The notes beneath the pieces were generated by a model. It saw nothing but the letters and a program-made list of their open reading frames with translations, was not told the DNA's origin and ran no database searches. From Pseudomonadota bacterium (GTDB taxonomy: Bacteria; Pseudomonadota; Gammaproteobacteria; Enterobacterales; Enterobacteriaceae), in contig JAEYFY010000396.1 of the NCBI GenBank assembly GCA_023454395.1, positions 1 to 6,841 on the forward strand: 6,841 nucleotides of DNA. The letters run 5' to 3'. This document shows positions 1 to 6,419 of this stretch, piece by piece (the stretch's first letter is position 1; the number at the start of each line of letters is the position of its first letter). A program made the translations under genes and the position numbers.

Positions 1-51
1 TCAAAACAGGTTTCTCTTGTTTTTATGTCTAATGACTTTTTATGTAATCAC

Positions 52-75
52 AAAAACGCCGGTATAAACCGGCGA
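52..75 (-). terminator. Rho-independent terminator of fadD
   Basis: A perfect 7-bp inverted repeat, CGCCGGT (57-63) and ACCGGCG (68-74), encloses a 4-nt loop. Read on the minus strand the hairpin is followed by five T residues (complement of A52-A56). It begins 28 nt past the fadD stop codon, the usual place for the end of a leftward transcript. The GC-rich stem in AT-rich surroundings makes this a confident call. Positions 1-51, beyond it, contain no gene that I can support. Confidence 0.9.
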
Positions 76-102
76 AATTGAAAAAGGTTATTGAGTGTTG
101 TA

Positions 103-1791
103 TCAAGATTCAGTTGAGGTTTTCAACCCTTTTTCTTCATTTCTTAACTCTCTGCGTAAAATTTTACCAACATTTGATTTTGGTAATTCATCGCGAAACT
201 CAATAATTTTAGGTACTTTATAACCTGTTAGGTAACGACGGCAGTGTGTTTTTATTTCATCTTCTGTTAATGATGGATCTTTTTTCACAATGAAAACTTT
301 AACTGTTTCACCTGAGTTTTTGCTTGGTACGCCAATCGCAGCCGATTCTAAAACCTTAGGATGCGCCGTAACAACCTCTTCGACTTCATTAGGATATACA
401 TTAAAGCCTGAAACTAAGATCATATCTTTTTTGCGGTCAATGATGCGAATAAAGCCTTCGTCATCCATTGTGGCAATATCACCGGTTGCAACCCAACCAT
501 CATGTAAGACTTCATCAGTTGCATCAGGACGATTCCAATAACCTTTCATGACTTGAGGTCCACGAACCCACAATTCACCGCCTACAGTGCGGTCAACTTC
601 GTTACCTTCATCATCGATAAACTTAACGTCTGTTGAAGGTACAGGTAATCCAATACTACCACTGTATTTTTTCAGATTATAAGGGTTACCCGTGACTAAA
701 GGAGAACATTCAGTCAAACCATAACCTTCTAACAAGTGCTTGCCCGTTAGCTCTTCCCACTCTTTCGCAACACTACTTTGAACAGGCATACCACCGCCAA
801 CAGAGAGGTTTAATTTGGAGAAATCAAGCTGACGGAATTCTGGATTTTGTAACCAAGCATTAAATAAAGTATTTACACCGGTAATTGCCGTGACAGGGTA
901 ACGTCCTAGTTCTTTAATTGTCCCTTTCACATCACGAGGATTGGTAATAAGTAAATTTTTACCACCAATTTCAATAAAGAGCAGACAGTTTACGGTTAAA
1001 GCAAAAACGTGATACAGCGGTAACGCCGTAACCACCAGCTCTTTACCTATATTTAGTGCAGGTACATAAGCTGCTTTTGCTTGTTCAAGATTTGCCAACA
1101 TATTGCGGTGCGTTAACATTGCACCTTTAGCAATACCTGTTGTTCCCCCTGTGTATTGCAAGAAGGCTAAATCACTTCCTGTAATTTCAGGTTTGATATA
1201 TTGCATACGATAACCAAAATGCATTGCTCTACGGAATGAAATTGCATCTGGTAAGTTATATTTAGGCACTAATCGTTTGATATATTTAACAACAAAGTCA
1301 ACTAATGTTGCTTTAGGGCGAGATAGTTGATCACCCATTCGGGTTAAAATAACGTGTTTAATACTGGTATTAAATACGATTTTTTCGAGTGTATGCGCAA
1401 AGTTAGAGACGATTACAATGGCAGTTGCACCACTGTCATTTAACTGATGTTCAAGTTCTCTTGGTGTGTAAAGTGGGTTTACGTTTACGACAACCATGCC
1501 TGCACGAAGAATACCGAAAAGCGCGATAGGATATTGCAGTAAATTAGGCATCATTAAGGCAACACGATCACCTTTTTTTAATCCTAAGCCGTTTTGCAGG
1601 TATGCTGCAAAAGCACGGCTACGCTCTTCAAGTTTGCGATAAGTCATGACCTCGCCCATATTAATAAAGGCGGGTTGATCTGCGTAATTTGCGACAGCGT
1701 TTTCAAGCATCTCAGCAAGAGATGCGAAACGGTCCGGGTCAATTTCAGCCGGAACATCTGCCGGATAACGTTTAAGCCAGACTTTTTCCAA
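103..1791 (-). CDS. fadD: Long-chain fatty acid-CoA ligase FadD
   Basis: Activates long-chain fatty acids with ATP and CoA to acyl-CoA at the inner face of the cytoplasmic membrane. This drives vectorial uptake through FadL and feeds beta-oxidation. The 562-residue product is close to the 561 residues of E. coli FadD and aligns throughout. Visible motifs are the ATP/AMP P-loop [11 protein letters not shown] (213-223), the adenylate motif GYGLTE (356-361), the fatty-acid signature beginning [17 protein letters not shown] (431 onward), the hinge DRKK, and the C-terminal catalytic lysine in SNVGKILRR (K543). I chose the TTG start at 1791: AGGAG (1799-1803) lies 7 nt upstream, and the resulting [12 protein letters not shown] matches E. 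coli MKKVWLNRYPAD. The frame stays open to a GTG at 1815, but that longer start places the Shine-Dalgarno inside the gene. E. coli fadD, as I recall, also uses TTG. It is flanked by its own promoter region and terminator, so probably monocistronic. Confidence 0.96.
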   Translation of the reverse strand: MEKVWLKRYPADVPAEIDPDRFASLAEMLENAVANYADQPAFINMGEVMTYRKLEERSRAFAAYLQNGLGLKKGDRVALMMPNLLQYPIALFGILRAGMVVVNVNPLYTPRELEHQLNDSGATAIVIVSNFAHTLEKIVFNTSIKHVILTRMGDQLSRPKATLVDFVVKYIKRLVPKYNLPDAISFRRAMHFGYRMQYIKPEITGSDLAFLQYTGGTTGIAKGAMLTHRNMLANLEQAKAAYVPALNIGKELVVTALPLYHVFALTVNCLLFIEIGGKNLLITNPRDVKGTIKELGRYPVTAITGVNTLFNAWLQNPEFRQLDFSKLNLSVGGGMPVQSSVAKEWEELTGKHLLEGYGLTECSPLVTGNPYNLKKYSGSIGLPVPSTDVKFIDDEGNEVDRTVGGELWVRGPQVMKGYWNRPDATDEVLHDGWVATGDIATMDDEGFIRIIDRKKDMILVSGFNVYPNEVEEVVTAHPKVLESAAIGVPSKNSGETVKVFIVKKDPSLTEDEIKTHCRRYLTGYKVPKIIEFRDELPKSNVGKILRRELRNEEKGLKTSTES

Positions 1792-1798
1792 AGTAGTA

Positions 1799-1803
1799 CT
1801 CCT
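1799..1803 (-). promoter_or_regulatory. Ribosome binding site fixing the fadD TTG start
   Basis: AGGAG on the minus strand sits 7 nt before the TTG at 1791. No comparable site precedes the in-frame GTG at 1815, so this element decides the start. A TTG start would be expected to limit FadD synthesis. Confidence 0.8.
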
Positions 1804-1828
1804 GATTAATCGCACTTCTTGAGTTAAT

Positions 1829-1857
1829 ATTATGTTTCATTTTTAACAAAGTATTAA
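1829..1857 (-). promoter_or_regulatory. Candidate sigma-70 promoter of fadD
   Basis: On the minus strand a -10-like CATAAT (1829-1834, 5 of 6 consensus) is separated by 17 bp from a weak -35-like TTAATA (1852-1857, 4 of 6). Transcription would start near 1822, giving a leader of roughly 30 nt before the TTG. The -35 overlaps the edge of the FadR-like operator, which suits repression. A 9-bp perfect inverted repeat, GAGTTAATA (1821-1829) and TATTAACTC (1852-1860), brackets the region. The promoter is inferred from sequence only. Confidence 0.5.
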
Positions 1858-1858
1858 C
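1843..1858 (-). promoter_or_regulatory. Possible ArcA-type direct repeat in the fadD promoter
   Basis: Two GTTAA elements on the minus strand (complement of 1854-1858 and 1843-1847) are spaced exactly 11 bp apart, the arrangement described for phosphorylated ArcA binding. They lie between the candidate -35 and -10. ArcA represses fatty-acid degradation genes anaerobically in E. coli, so the site is plausible. AT-rich DNA produces such pentamers by chance, so confidence is low. Confidence 0.35.
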
Positions 1859-1872
1859 TCATCCTACCAGCA
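1856..1872 (-). promoter_or_regulatory. FadR-like operator upstream of fadD
   Basis: The minus strand reads TGCTGGTAGGATGAGTT. It carries the CTGGT...GA..AG core of FadR operators and, from memory, differs at only two positions from the E. coli fadD upstream FadR site (AGCTGGTATGATGAGTT). It overlaps and lies just upstream of the candidate -35. FadR would repress fadD here until long-chain acyl-CoA releases it. Binding is inferred; the sequence match and its position are visible. Confidence 0.75.
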
Positions 1873-1938
1873 CAAACAATTTTCTGTTGTGAAGATGCGA
1901 AGTGTGTCACTAAATATTTTATTTTTAGATTAACAAAA

Positions 1939-1964
1939 AAGAAGGCGGTCAAAACCGCCCTCTC
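1939..1964 (-). terminator. Rho-independent terminator after yeaY
   Basis: GGCGGT (1944-1949) pairs with ACCGCC (1954-1959) around a CAAA loop. After one mismatch, AGA (1940-1942) pairs with TCT (1961-1963). On the minus strand the stem is followed by TTCTTTTTTG. It lies about 130 nt past the yeaY stop codon and before the fadD control region, so it would end leftward transcription from yeaY and insulate fadD. Confidence 0.85.
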
Positions 1965-2092
1965 TTTTATTTTTATTCAACTTTAATAACTCTATTAGAT
2001 AGTTACCTAATATATTATAGGCGTTGATTATACACCGTTTCATACAAATGGAGATAAAATATTATATCGTCATGTGATTAAATACCCATTTT

Positions 2093-2689
2093 TTATTCTA
2101 GAATGGGCACAACCTGACCAGTTCCATATGGATATCCACCATAACCGCCATATCCATGGTGATAACCCCAATATGGACCATCTCCATAATATCCCCACAT
2201 CATAACAGGTGCTGGCATAATAACTTGTTGTGTCAGTGTCCAACGTTTCATACCCGTCACGTCAATACGCAAAAATGGGTAGCGAGCCTCACCAACTTTG
2301 CCAGATTCAACACCTTTAATGGTACCAACAACAGTGACATACTGATTTTTATAATCAGTAGGATCTAAGAAGTGCATAACATTAGCATAGAGACGCCCGA
2401 TAGAAGGTTGTTGCAATTCGGGCGCAGCATCGTATTGAGAAAGGGGCATAACAGCAATTTCTAGCTGTGTTGACGATTGAAGATTTTTAACATCAATCAC
2501 ACGTCCACCAAAACGCCCTTCTTGACCAATATAAAGCTCCGGTGCAACAAAAACGCCATTTAAATCAGTAACAGGTGTTGCCGATGTACCTTTTATTGAT
2601 TCAGGTATAGAGACGCATCCCGCCAGAAACAAAGCACCAGATAAAAATAGCGCTTTGCTTACCAAACGGTAGTTTAATTGTCTGTTCAT
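2093..2689 (-). CDS. yeaY: Slp-family outer-membrane lipoprotein YeaY
   Basis: Predicted lipoprotein of the Slp family (Slp and YeaY in E. coli); its biochemical role is not established. With the start used here it has 198 residues (E. coli YeaY is about 193). It has a basic N-terminus, a hydrophobic stretch and the lipobox LAGC, with lipidated cysteine C25. The residue after it is Val, not Asp, which favours transport to the outer membrane. The Slp domain follows, including ELYIGQEGRFGGRVIDV and a C-terminal GMKRWTLTQQVIMP shared with E. coli YeaY. The last part is Gly/Tyr-rich (residues 166-189). I chose the ATG at 2689 because AGGTGG/GAGG (2693-2699) precedes it by 6 nt. The in-frame ATG at 2701 overlaps that site, lacks its own Shine-Dalgarno, and would add only MRWF. 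It lies 87 nt after tsaB with no terminator between, so it may be read through from tsaB as well as from its own promoter. Confidence 0.88.
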   Translation of the reverse strand: MNRQLNYRLVSKALFLSGALFLAGCVSIPESIKGTSATPVTDLNGVFVAPELYIGQEGRFGGRVIDVKNLQSSTQLEIAVMPLSQYDAAPELQQPSIGRLYANVMHFLDPTDYKNQYVTVVGTIKGVESGKVGEARYPFLRIDVTGMKRWTLTQQVIMPAPVMMWGYYGDGPYWGYHHGYGGYGGYPYGTGQVVPILE

Positions 2690-2692
2690 AAA

Positions 2693-2699
2693 CCACCTC
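2693..2699 (-). promoter_or_regulatory. Ribosome binding site of yeaY
   Basis: GAGGTGG on the minus strand, with the GAGG core 6 nt before the ATG at 2689. It overlaps the upstream in-frame ATG (2699-2701), so it favours the downstream start and the 198-residue product. Confidence 0.7.
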
Positions 2700-2734
2700 A
2701 TTGCAAGTCATTATTGACGTTACTCTATAGTACT

Positions 2735-2740
2735 ATTATA
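2735..2740 (-). promoter_or_regulatory. Candidate -10 element of a yeaY promoter
   Basis: The minus strand has a perfect TATAAT (2735-2740) in the tsaB-yeaY gap, about 45 nt before the yeaY start. No good -35 is seen at 16-18 bp. A 10-bp palindrome ATAGTACTAT (2727-2736) overlaps the likely initiation region. E. coli yeaY is reported to be sigma-E dependent, but I see no GGAACTT-type -35 here. Either a sigma-70/sigma-S promoter with a weak -35, or chance in AT-rich DNA. Confidence 0.4.
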
Positions 2741-2776
2741 GCTTTACTCTTCGATTTCTAATAGATACTCACAAAT

Positions 2777-3478
2777 CTATTCACGACCGGGCAATTTTTT
2801 CCACGTCACTTCATTACGTAAATAGACAGGTTCAGCCTCTTCAACTTTAGTTGCTTTACCTTCATGCCAAGCAGTTACAGCAAGAGGTAACATATCTTGT
2901 GCAGCAGGAAGCGTAACTTCAGTTTCCACAACAGTGAAAGGCAGCGTTTCTTTTAAATCAGGATAAGCTTGCCAGCCTGTACCGGCTATTGCCCATGTTC
3001 CTGTTGTTGATTGTAATGCTTCAATAAATTGCTCAGGTTTCATCACCGCTTCAGTGTCTTCCCCTACCCAAGCACCTGCATCATTACGCTGATATTGAGC
3101 GCAATAAATTTCACCCATACGAGCATCAATGGCCACAAGAACTTGTTTTATACCCGTTGTTCTAAAGACACCTTCAGCCATTGTGGCAAGTGATGAAATA
3201 CCAATCATGGGTAACTCAGCACCTAACGCAATACCTTGAGCAACACCCACACCAATACGAACCCCTGTAAAACTTCCTGGGCCTCGACCAAAAGCAAGTG
3301 CATCTAATGATTGTAATGTGATGTTTGCTTCTTCTAAGGCGCTTTTCACCATAGGTAAAATCTTTTGTGTATGTTCACGAGGTGAGATTTCAAAACGTGA
3401 AGCAACAACACCTTCATTCCAAACTGCAACTGAACAAGATTCAGTTGCAGTATCAATTGCTAAAATTCGCAGTGACAC
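2777..3478 (-). CDS. tsaB: tRNA t6A synthesis protein TsaB (YeaZ)
   Basis: TsaB is the scaffold partner of TsaD. With TsaE and TsaC it makes N6-threonylcarbamoyladenosine at position 37 of tRNAs that read ANN codons, an essential function in E. coli. The 233-residue product (231 in E. coli) has the ASKHA fold start [19 protein letters not shown] (residues 5-23), the [13 protein letters not shown] loop (64-76) and IDARMGE (117-123). Its C-terminus [18 protein letters not shown] nearly matches E. coli. As expected for TsaB, the paired metal-binding histidines of TsaD are absent. The start is GTG at 3478: GGAG (3486-3489) lies 7 nt upstream. The ATG at 3483 is out of frame and too close to that site. 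The protein begins two residues before the E. coli start. It is 92 nt downstream of yoaA and 87 nt upstream of yeaY, all leftward. Confidence 0.95.
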   Translation of the reverse strand: MSLRILAIDTATESCSVAVWNEGVVASRFEISPREHTQKILPMVKSALEEANITLQSLDALAFGRGPGSFTGVRIGVGVAQGIALGAELPMIGISSLATMAEGVFRTTGIKQVLVAIDARMGEIYCAQYQRNDAGAWVGEDTEAVMKPEQFIEALQSTTGTWAIAGTGWQAYPDLKETLPFTVVETEVTLPAAQDMLPLAVTAWHEGKATKVEEAEPVYLRNEVTWKKLPGRE

Positions 3479-3485
3479 GCCATAA

Positions 3486-3489
3486 CTCC
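3486..3489 (-). promoter_or_regulatory. Ribosome binding site fixing the tsaB GTG start
   Basis: GGAG on the minus strand lies 7 nt before the GTG at 3478. An out-of-frame ATG (3481-3483) falls between the two, only 2 nt from the site, and is therefore an unlikely start. Confidence 0.7.
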
Positions 3490-3538
3490 GGCAAATTCGA
3501 TAATTAAAAGAGAAAGAATAATATCATAATAGTGTTCA

Positions 3539-3560
3539 ACAGAATAAACACACATTCTGT
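3539..3560. repeat. 7-bp inverted repeat between yoaA and tsaB
   Basis: ACAGAAT (3539-3545) and ATTCTGT (3554-3560) are perfect inverted repeats around an 8-nt AC-rich loop, just past the yoaA stop codon. There is no T tract on either side, so it is a poor intrinsic terminator. It could be an mRNA-stabilising or attenuating stem, or a dyad protein site. Function unknown. Confidence 0.4.
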
Positions 3561-3570
3561 GCGATCGCTA

Positions 3571-5508
3571 TTATGAATCCGATATTTTTTGAGTTTCATT
3601 CTGCTGTGCGCGTTGGCTCAAAAAGGTCATTGTTTTTTCGAGTGAGCGCGTTCGTGGTGATGGCGGCAAACTGCTTAAAAAAACTTCGCCATAAGCACGA
3701 GAAACCAACCTATCATCACAAACTATAATTGCACCATAATCGTGTACATCACGAATTAATCGCCCGACACCTTGTTTTAAACTAATAACCGCATCAGGAA
3801 TTTGGACATCCCTAAAGGCATCTCCACCGCGCAATTCACAATCTTCAATACGCGCTCTTAATAAAGGATCATCAGGTGCTGTAAAGGGTAATTTATCAAT
3901 AATCACACAAGACAAGGTATCGCCACGCACATCGACACCTTCCCAAAAACTTTGAGTCGCCACTAAAAGTGCATTTCCTGATGAGACAAATTTTTGCAGT
4001 AATTGCGTTTTGCTCATCTCACCTTGCATCAATACGGGTAATGGCAAACTGGCTTTAAATTCTTCGGCAAGTCCCCGCATCATGGCATGTGAAGTACAGA
4101 GGAAAAAACAGCGACCTTGGTTCTTTAAAATAACAGGCGTTAGCATAGTGGCTAAACGTTTCGCCGTATAAGGTTGATTTAATGGTGGCAAATAGCGTGG
4201 CACACAAAGTAGTGTCTGATGTTGATAATCAAATGGGCTGTTTAAAATCAGTGTTGTCGCATTTTCTAAGCCCAATCTATCTGTGTAATAAGACATCTGC
4301 TCATTGACAGAAAGTGTTGCCGAGGTAAACACCCAACTGCTTTTGTGTGATTTGATAAGCTCACGAAATTTATCTGCAACAGAAAGTGGCGTAATGGCCA
4401 GTAAAAAATGGCGACCATAACTTTCAAACCAGTAGCTATAACCCGGAATTGTGGTATCAATCAGGCGCTTTAAGCGATTGCGATAAACAGTGGCGCGCTC
4501 AAAAGCACTATCGAGTAATTGACTTCGCCCTAACGAAAGTTTCATTACGTCATAGCTCAGTTCTAAGGCGTCATCCAGTAACGTGAGAAAACGTTTTGTT
4601 TCACCACCTTGCACTAATTCACGTAAATTTCCACGATAACCTGTCTCACCTAACGCTAAGCGAAAATCCATCACCATTTGCGTTAATCTATCAGCACTTT
4701 TTTGCAACTGAACTTGATCACGAACTTCTGTGCGATAAGCGACGGTCATATCTCTAGCGAGATCAAAAAGCTGTCTACTCGTGAGCTGTTGACCAAAATA
4801 GTGGCTGGCGATATCTGGAATTTGATGGGCTTCATCAAAGATCATAATTTCAGCTTCCGGAATTAGCTCACCAAAACCGGTATCTTTAACGACCGTATCT
4901 GCCATAAATAAATGGTGATTAACCACCACTATATCTGCATCCATTGCTTTTTTACGTGCGCTTAAAACATAACACTCTTTATAGCGAGGGCAATCACTTC
5001 CTAAACAGTTATCGTTAGTGCTTGTGACTAAAGGCCAAACTCGGCTATCTTCCGCAACACTATGACAACGACTCACATCACCATCTTCGGTCTGTGTTGA
5101 CCATTGGCGTACATACATTACATCAGACAAAACTTCGGCTTCAAGATCACCACCACTTAGCATTTGCTGATCAAGTCGCTCTAAACAGAGATAGTTAGAA
5201 CGCCCTTTTAATAACGCCGTATTACCATCATAATTAATCGCTTCGATGATCGTGGGTAAATCTCGACTATATAATTGATCTTGCAAGGCTTTAGAGCCTG
5301 TTGAGATAATCGTTTTTTTACCTGAACGCAACGCAGGCACAAGATAAGCATACGTTTTTCCGGTACCTGTACCCGCTTCAGCGATAAGTACACCTTGTTT
5401 ATCAATAGTTTCTGTTATTGATTTCGCCATTTGTCGTTGAGCTTCACGGGGATGAAATCCTGGAATAGTTCGGGTTAAAATCCCGTTTTCTGCAAAATCG
5501 TCTGACAC
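3571..5508 (-). CDS. yoaA: ATP-dependent DNA helicase YoaA (XPD/DinG family)
   Basis: Superfamily 2 iron-sulfur helicase related to DinG and XPD. In E. coli YoaA binds the HolC (chi) subunit of DNA polymerase III and helps tolerate replication-blocking damage. The 645-residue product compares with about 636 in E. coli and aligns throughout. Visible motifs, numbered from the chosen start, are Walker A GTGTGKT (46-52), four probable cluster cysteines C108, C168, C173 and C179, Walker B DEAH (225-228), TSATL (395-399), SFWEGVDVRG (520-529) and motif VI QGVGRLIR (579-586). I favour GTG at 5508: AAGAG (5516-5520) is 7 nt upstream and the N-terminus MSDDFAENG then matches E. coli MTDDFAPDG. The ATG at 5514 would add two residues, but that site would be only 1 nt away. 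The C-terminus runs about ten residues past the E. coli one. First gene of the leftward yoaA-tsaB-yeaY set, divergent from yoaB. Confidence 0.94.
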   Translation of the reverse strand: MSDDFAENGILTRTIPGFHPREAQRQMAKSITETIDKQGVLIAEAGTGTGKTYAYLVPALRSGKKTIISTGSKALQDQLYSRDLPTIIEAINYDGNTALLKGRSNYLCLERLDQQMLSGGDLEAEVLSDVMYVRQWSTQTEDGDVSRCHSVAEDSRVWPLVTSTNDNCLGSDCPRYKECYVLSARKKAMDADIVVVNHHLFMADTVVKDTGFGELIPEAEIMIFDEAHQIPDIASHYFGQQLTSRQLFDLARDMTVAYRTEVRDQVQLQKSADRLTQMVMDFRLALGETGYRGNLRELVQGGETKRFLTLLDDALELSYDVMKLSLGRSQLLDSAFERATVYRNRLKRLIDTTIPGYSYWFESYGRHFLLAITPLSVADKFRELIKSHKSSWVFTSATLSVNEQMSYYTDRLGLENATTLILNSPFDYQHQTLLCVPRYLPPLNQPYTAKRLATMLTPVILKNQGRCFFLCTSHAMMRGLAEEFKASLPLPVLMQGEMSKTQLLQKFVSSGNALLVATQSFWEGVDVRGDTLSCVIIDKLPFTAPDDPLLRARIEDCELRGGDAFRDVQIPDAVISLKQGVGRLIRDVHDYGAIIVCDDRLVSRAYGEVFLSSLPPSPRTRSLEKTMTFLSQRAQQNETQKISDS

Positions 5509-5530
5509 AGGCATACTCTTTTTATAAAAT
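5502..5530 (+). promoter_or_regulatory. Candidate sigma-70 promoter of yoaB
   Basis: CTGACA (5502-5507, 5 of 6 to the -35 consensus) is followed after exactly 17 bp by TAAAAT (5525-5530, 5 of 6 to the -10). Initiation near 5537 would give a leader of about 63 nt. The -35 lies across the first codons of the divergent yoaA, so the two genes share this control region. Inferred from sequence only. Confidence 0.5.
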
Positions 5531-5585
5531 AAGACGTAAATTATGCCAGTGGATTACCGAAAGTACCACCTATGCCGTTAATACA

Positions 5586-5591
5586 AAGGAG
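5586..5591 (+). promoter_or_regulatory. Ribosome binding site of yoaB
   Basis: AAGGAG, a near-perfect Shine-Dalgarno, lies 8 nt before the GTG start at 5600. It supports GTG, as there is no in-frame ATG near it. Confidence 0.8.
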
Positions 5592-5599
5592 AACTCATA

Positions 5600-5944
5600 G
5601 TGACAATTAAACGTATCGACCCCGAAGATCGCTGGTCTGAAGCCGTTATTCATAACGACACAATTTATTACACTGCGGTGCCAGAAAATTTATCAGGCGA
5701 TATTATTGAACAAACAGCGGACACGTTAGCGGCAATTGACGTTTTATTACAACGTGTAGGTTCTGATAAAACTAAAATTCTTGATGCAACCATTTTTTTA
5801 GCTGATAAAGCCGACTTTGAAGGCATGAATAAAGCGTGGGATGCATGGGTTGCTAAAGGTAGCGCACCAGTGCGCTGTACTGTACAAGCGCAATTAATGC
5901 ACCCTGAATATAAAGTTGAAATTAAAATTATTGCGGCAATGTAA
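5600..5944 (+). CDS. yoaB: RidA/YjgF-family protein YoaB
   Basis: Small cytoplasmic protein of the Rid (YjgF/YER057c/UK114) family, whose best-known member RidA forms trimers and hydrolyses reactive enamine/imine intermediates released by PLP enzymes. The substrate of YoaB itself is not established. The 114 residues are the E. coli YoaB length and align without gaps. The family C-terminus is clear: PVRCTVQA carries R92, equivalent to the substrate-carboxylate-binding arginine of RidA, and KVEIKIIAAM carries E107 of the conserved VEI motif. The start is GTG at 5600, supported by a strong Shine-Dalgarno and by MTIKRIDPEDRWSEAVIHND matching E. coli MTIVRIDAEARWSDVVIHNN. It is transcribed alone rightward, divergent from yoaA and convergent on mdtI, with a terminator 35 nt after its stop. 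Confidence 0.95.
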   Translation: MTIKRIDPEDRWSEAVIHNDTIYYTAVPENLSGDIIEQTADTLAAIDVLLQRVGSDKTKILDATIFLADKADFEGMNKAWDAWVAKGSAPVRCTVQAQLMHPEYKVEIKIIAAM

Positions 5945-5978
5945 ATAGGTATTATTTATTAACCTTTTATGTTGGTAT

Positions 5979-6013
5979 AAAAAAAGCTGAATTCATAAGA
6001 ACTCAGCTTTTTT
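5979..6013. terminator. Bidirectional terminator between yoaB and mdtI
   Basis: GCTGA (5986-5990) pairs with TCAGC (6003-6007). After an A-C mismatch TTC (5992-5994) pairs with GAA (5999-6001), leaving an ATAA loop. Seven As precede the stem and six Ts follow it, so the hairpin has a T tract on both strands. It suits two convergent units: yoaB from the left and mdtJI from the right. Confidence 0.88.
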
Positions 6014-6084
6014 AATGTCACTTATTTGCTGTAATAATTAGATTTTTTGTTTTATCAATATCTCATTTATTAAGTTAATTAGAT

Positions 6085-6417
6085 TTAGGCAAATTTAATC
6101 ATTACCATACCAATCAGTAATAATATAATTCCACCCCATCCTTTATAATTAAGTCTCTGATTAAATAAAATCCAACCAGCAGCGATAGTTGCAATAATTC
6201 CGAATGCGCCCCAAAGAGCGTAAGCAACCGAAAGCTCTATCCCTTTAACTGCCATTGCCAGTGCACTAAAGGCACCTAATACACAAAACAGTGATAATAT
6301 TCCTAAGCCCATTCGGCTAAAGCCATTAGACATTTTTAAGAATATATTGGCGACAATCTCAAGCGCTACGGCAAGTATCAAAAACGCACCATGCCACCAT
6401 TCAAATTGAGCTAACAT
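6085..6417 (-). CDS. mdtI: Spermidine export protein MdtI (SMR family)
   Basis: Small multidrug resistance protein of the cytoplasmic membrane. With MdtJ it forms the complex that exports excess spermidine in E. coli. It has 110 residues (109 in E. coli), nearly all in four hydrophobic helices (about 9-26, 35-55, 61-84 and 92-108). E. coli residues reported as important are kept: E6, E20, W69 and W82 correspond to E5, E19, W68 and W81. D60 is conservatively replaced by E61. AYALWGAFG (65-73) is the family signature. The ATG at 6417 is backed by AAGGAGG (6425-6431) at a 7-nt spacing. It begins 2 nt after the mdtJ stop, so translation is probably coupled. The C-terminus has few basic residues, opposite to its partner. 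Confidence 0.95.
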   Translation of the reverse strand: MLAQFEWWHGAFLILAVALEIVANIFLKMSNGFSRMGLGILSLFCVLGAFSALAMAVKGIELSVAYALWGAFGIIATIAAGWILFNQRLNYKGWGGIILLLIGMVMIKFA

Positions 6418-6419
6418 AA

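Larger units (their letters stand above)
1816..2092. other. 277-bp intergenic region between yeaY and fadD
   Basis: The left part (1816-1872) is the fadD control region. The middle holds the yeaY-side terminator. The right part (1965-2092) is very AT-rich with no credible coding frame. It holds three TATAAT-like words on the minus strand, at about 2014-2019, 2028-2033 and 2061-2066, none with a convincing -35. It is either a long yeaY 3' untranslated region or a small RNA locus; nothing in it can be assigned with confidence. Confidence 0.5.

Noticed and set aside
290..541. Open frame on the plus strand opposite fadD; similar ones at 1594-1809, 2156-2368 and 6436-6732, and minus-strand alternative frames at 4266-4460 and 5208-5405
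   Set aside because: They lie wholly or largely across well-recognised genes in another frame, lack Shine-Dalgarno sites and resemble no family I know; they are shadows of the real genes.
1880..1912. CRP-like half sites (TGTGA and TCAC) upstream of fadD
   Set aside because: The halves are 14 bp apart instead of 6, and neither has a proper partner at the right spacing. CRP control of fadD may exist but is not supported here.
1993..2012. TATTAG...CTAATA dyad in the yeaY-fadD gap
   Set aside because: A six-base AT-rich arm pair with an 8-nt loop is expected by chance in such DNA.
2048..2077. Nine-codon plus-strand frame starting at ATG 2048
   Set aside because: Very short, preceded by no ribosome binding site, and in AT-rich DNA where such frames are common.
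3539..3560. Inverted repeat after yoaA considered as a terminator or LexA site
   Set aside because: It has no adjacent T tract, and the CTG/CAG spacing does not fit a LexA box. It is kept only as an unexplained inverted repeat.
3561..3568. GCGATCGC palindrome
   Set aside because: A single 8-bp palindrome over the end of the yoaA-tsaB gap; no second copy was noticed and no known function fits.
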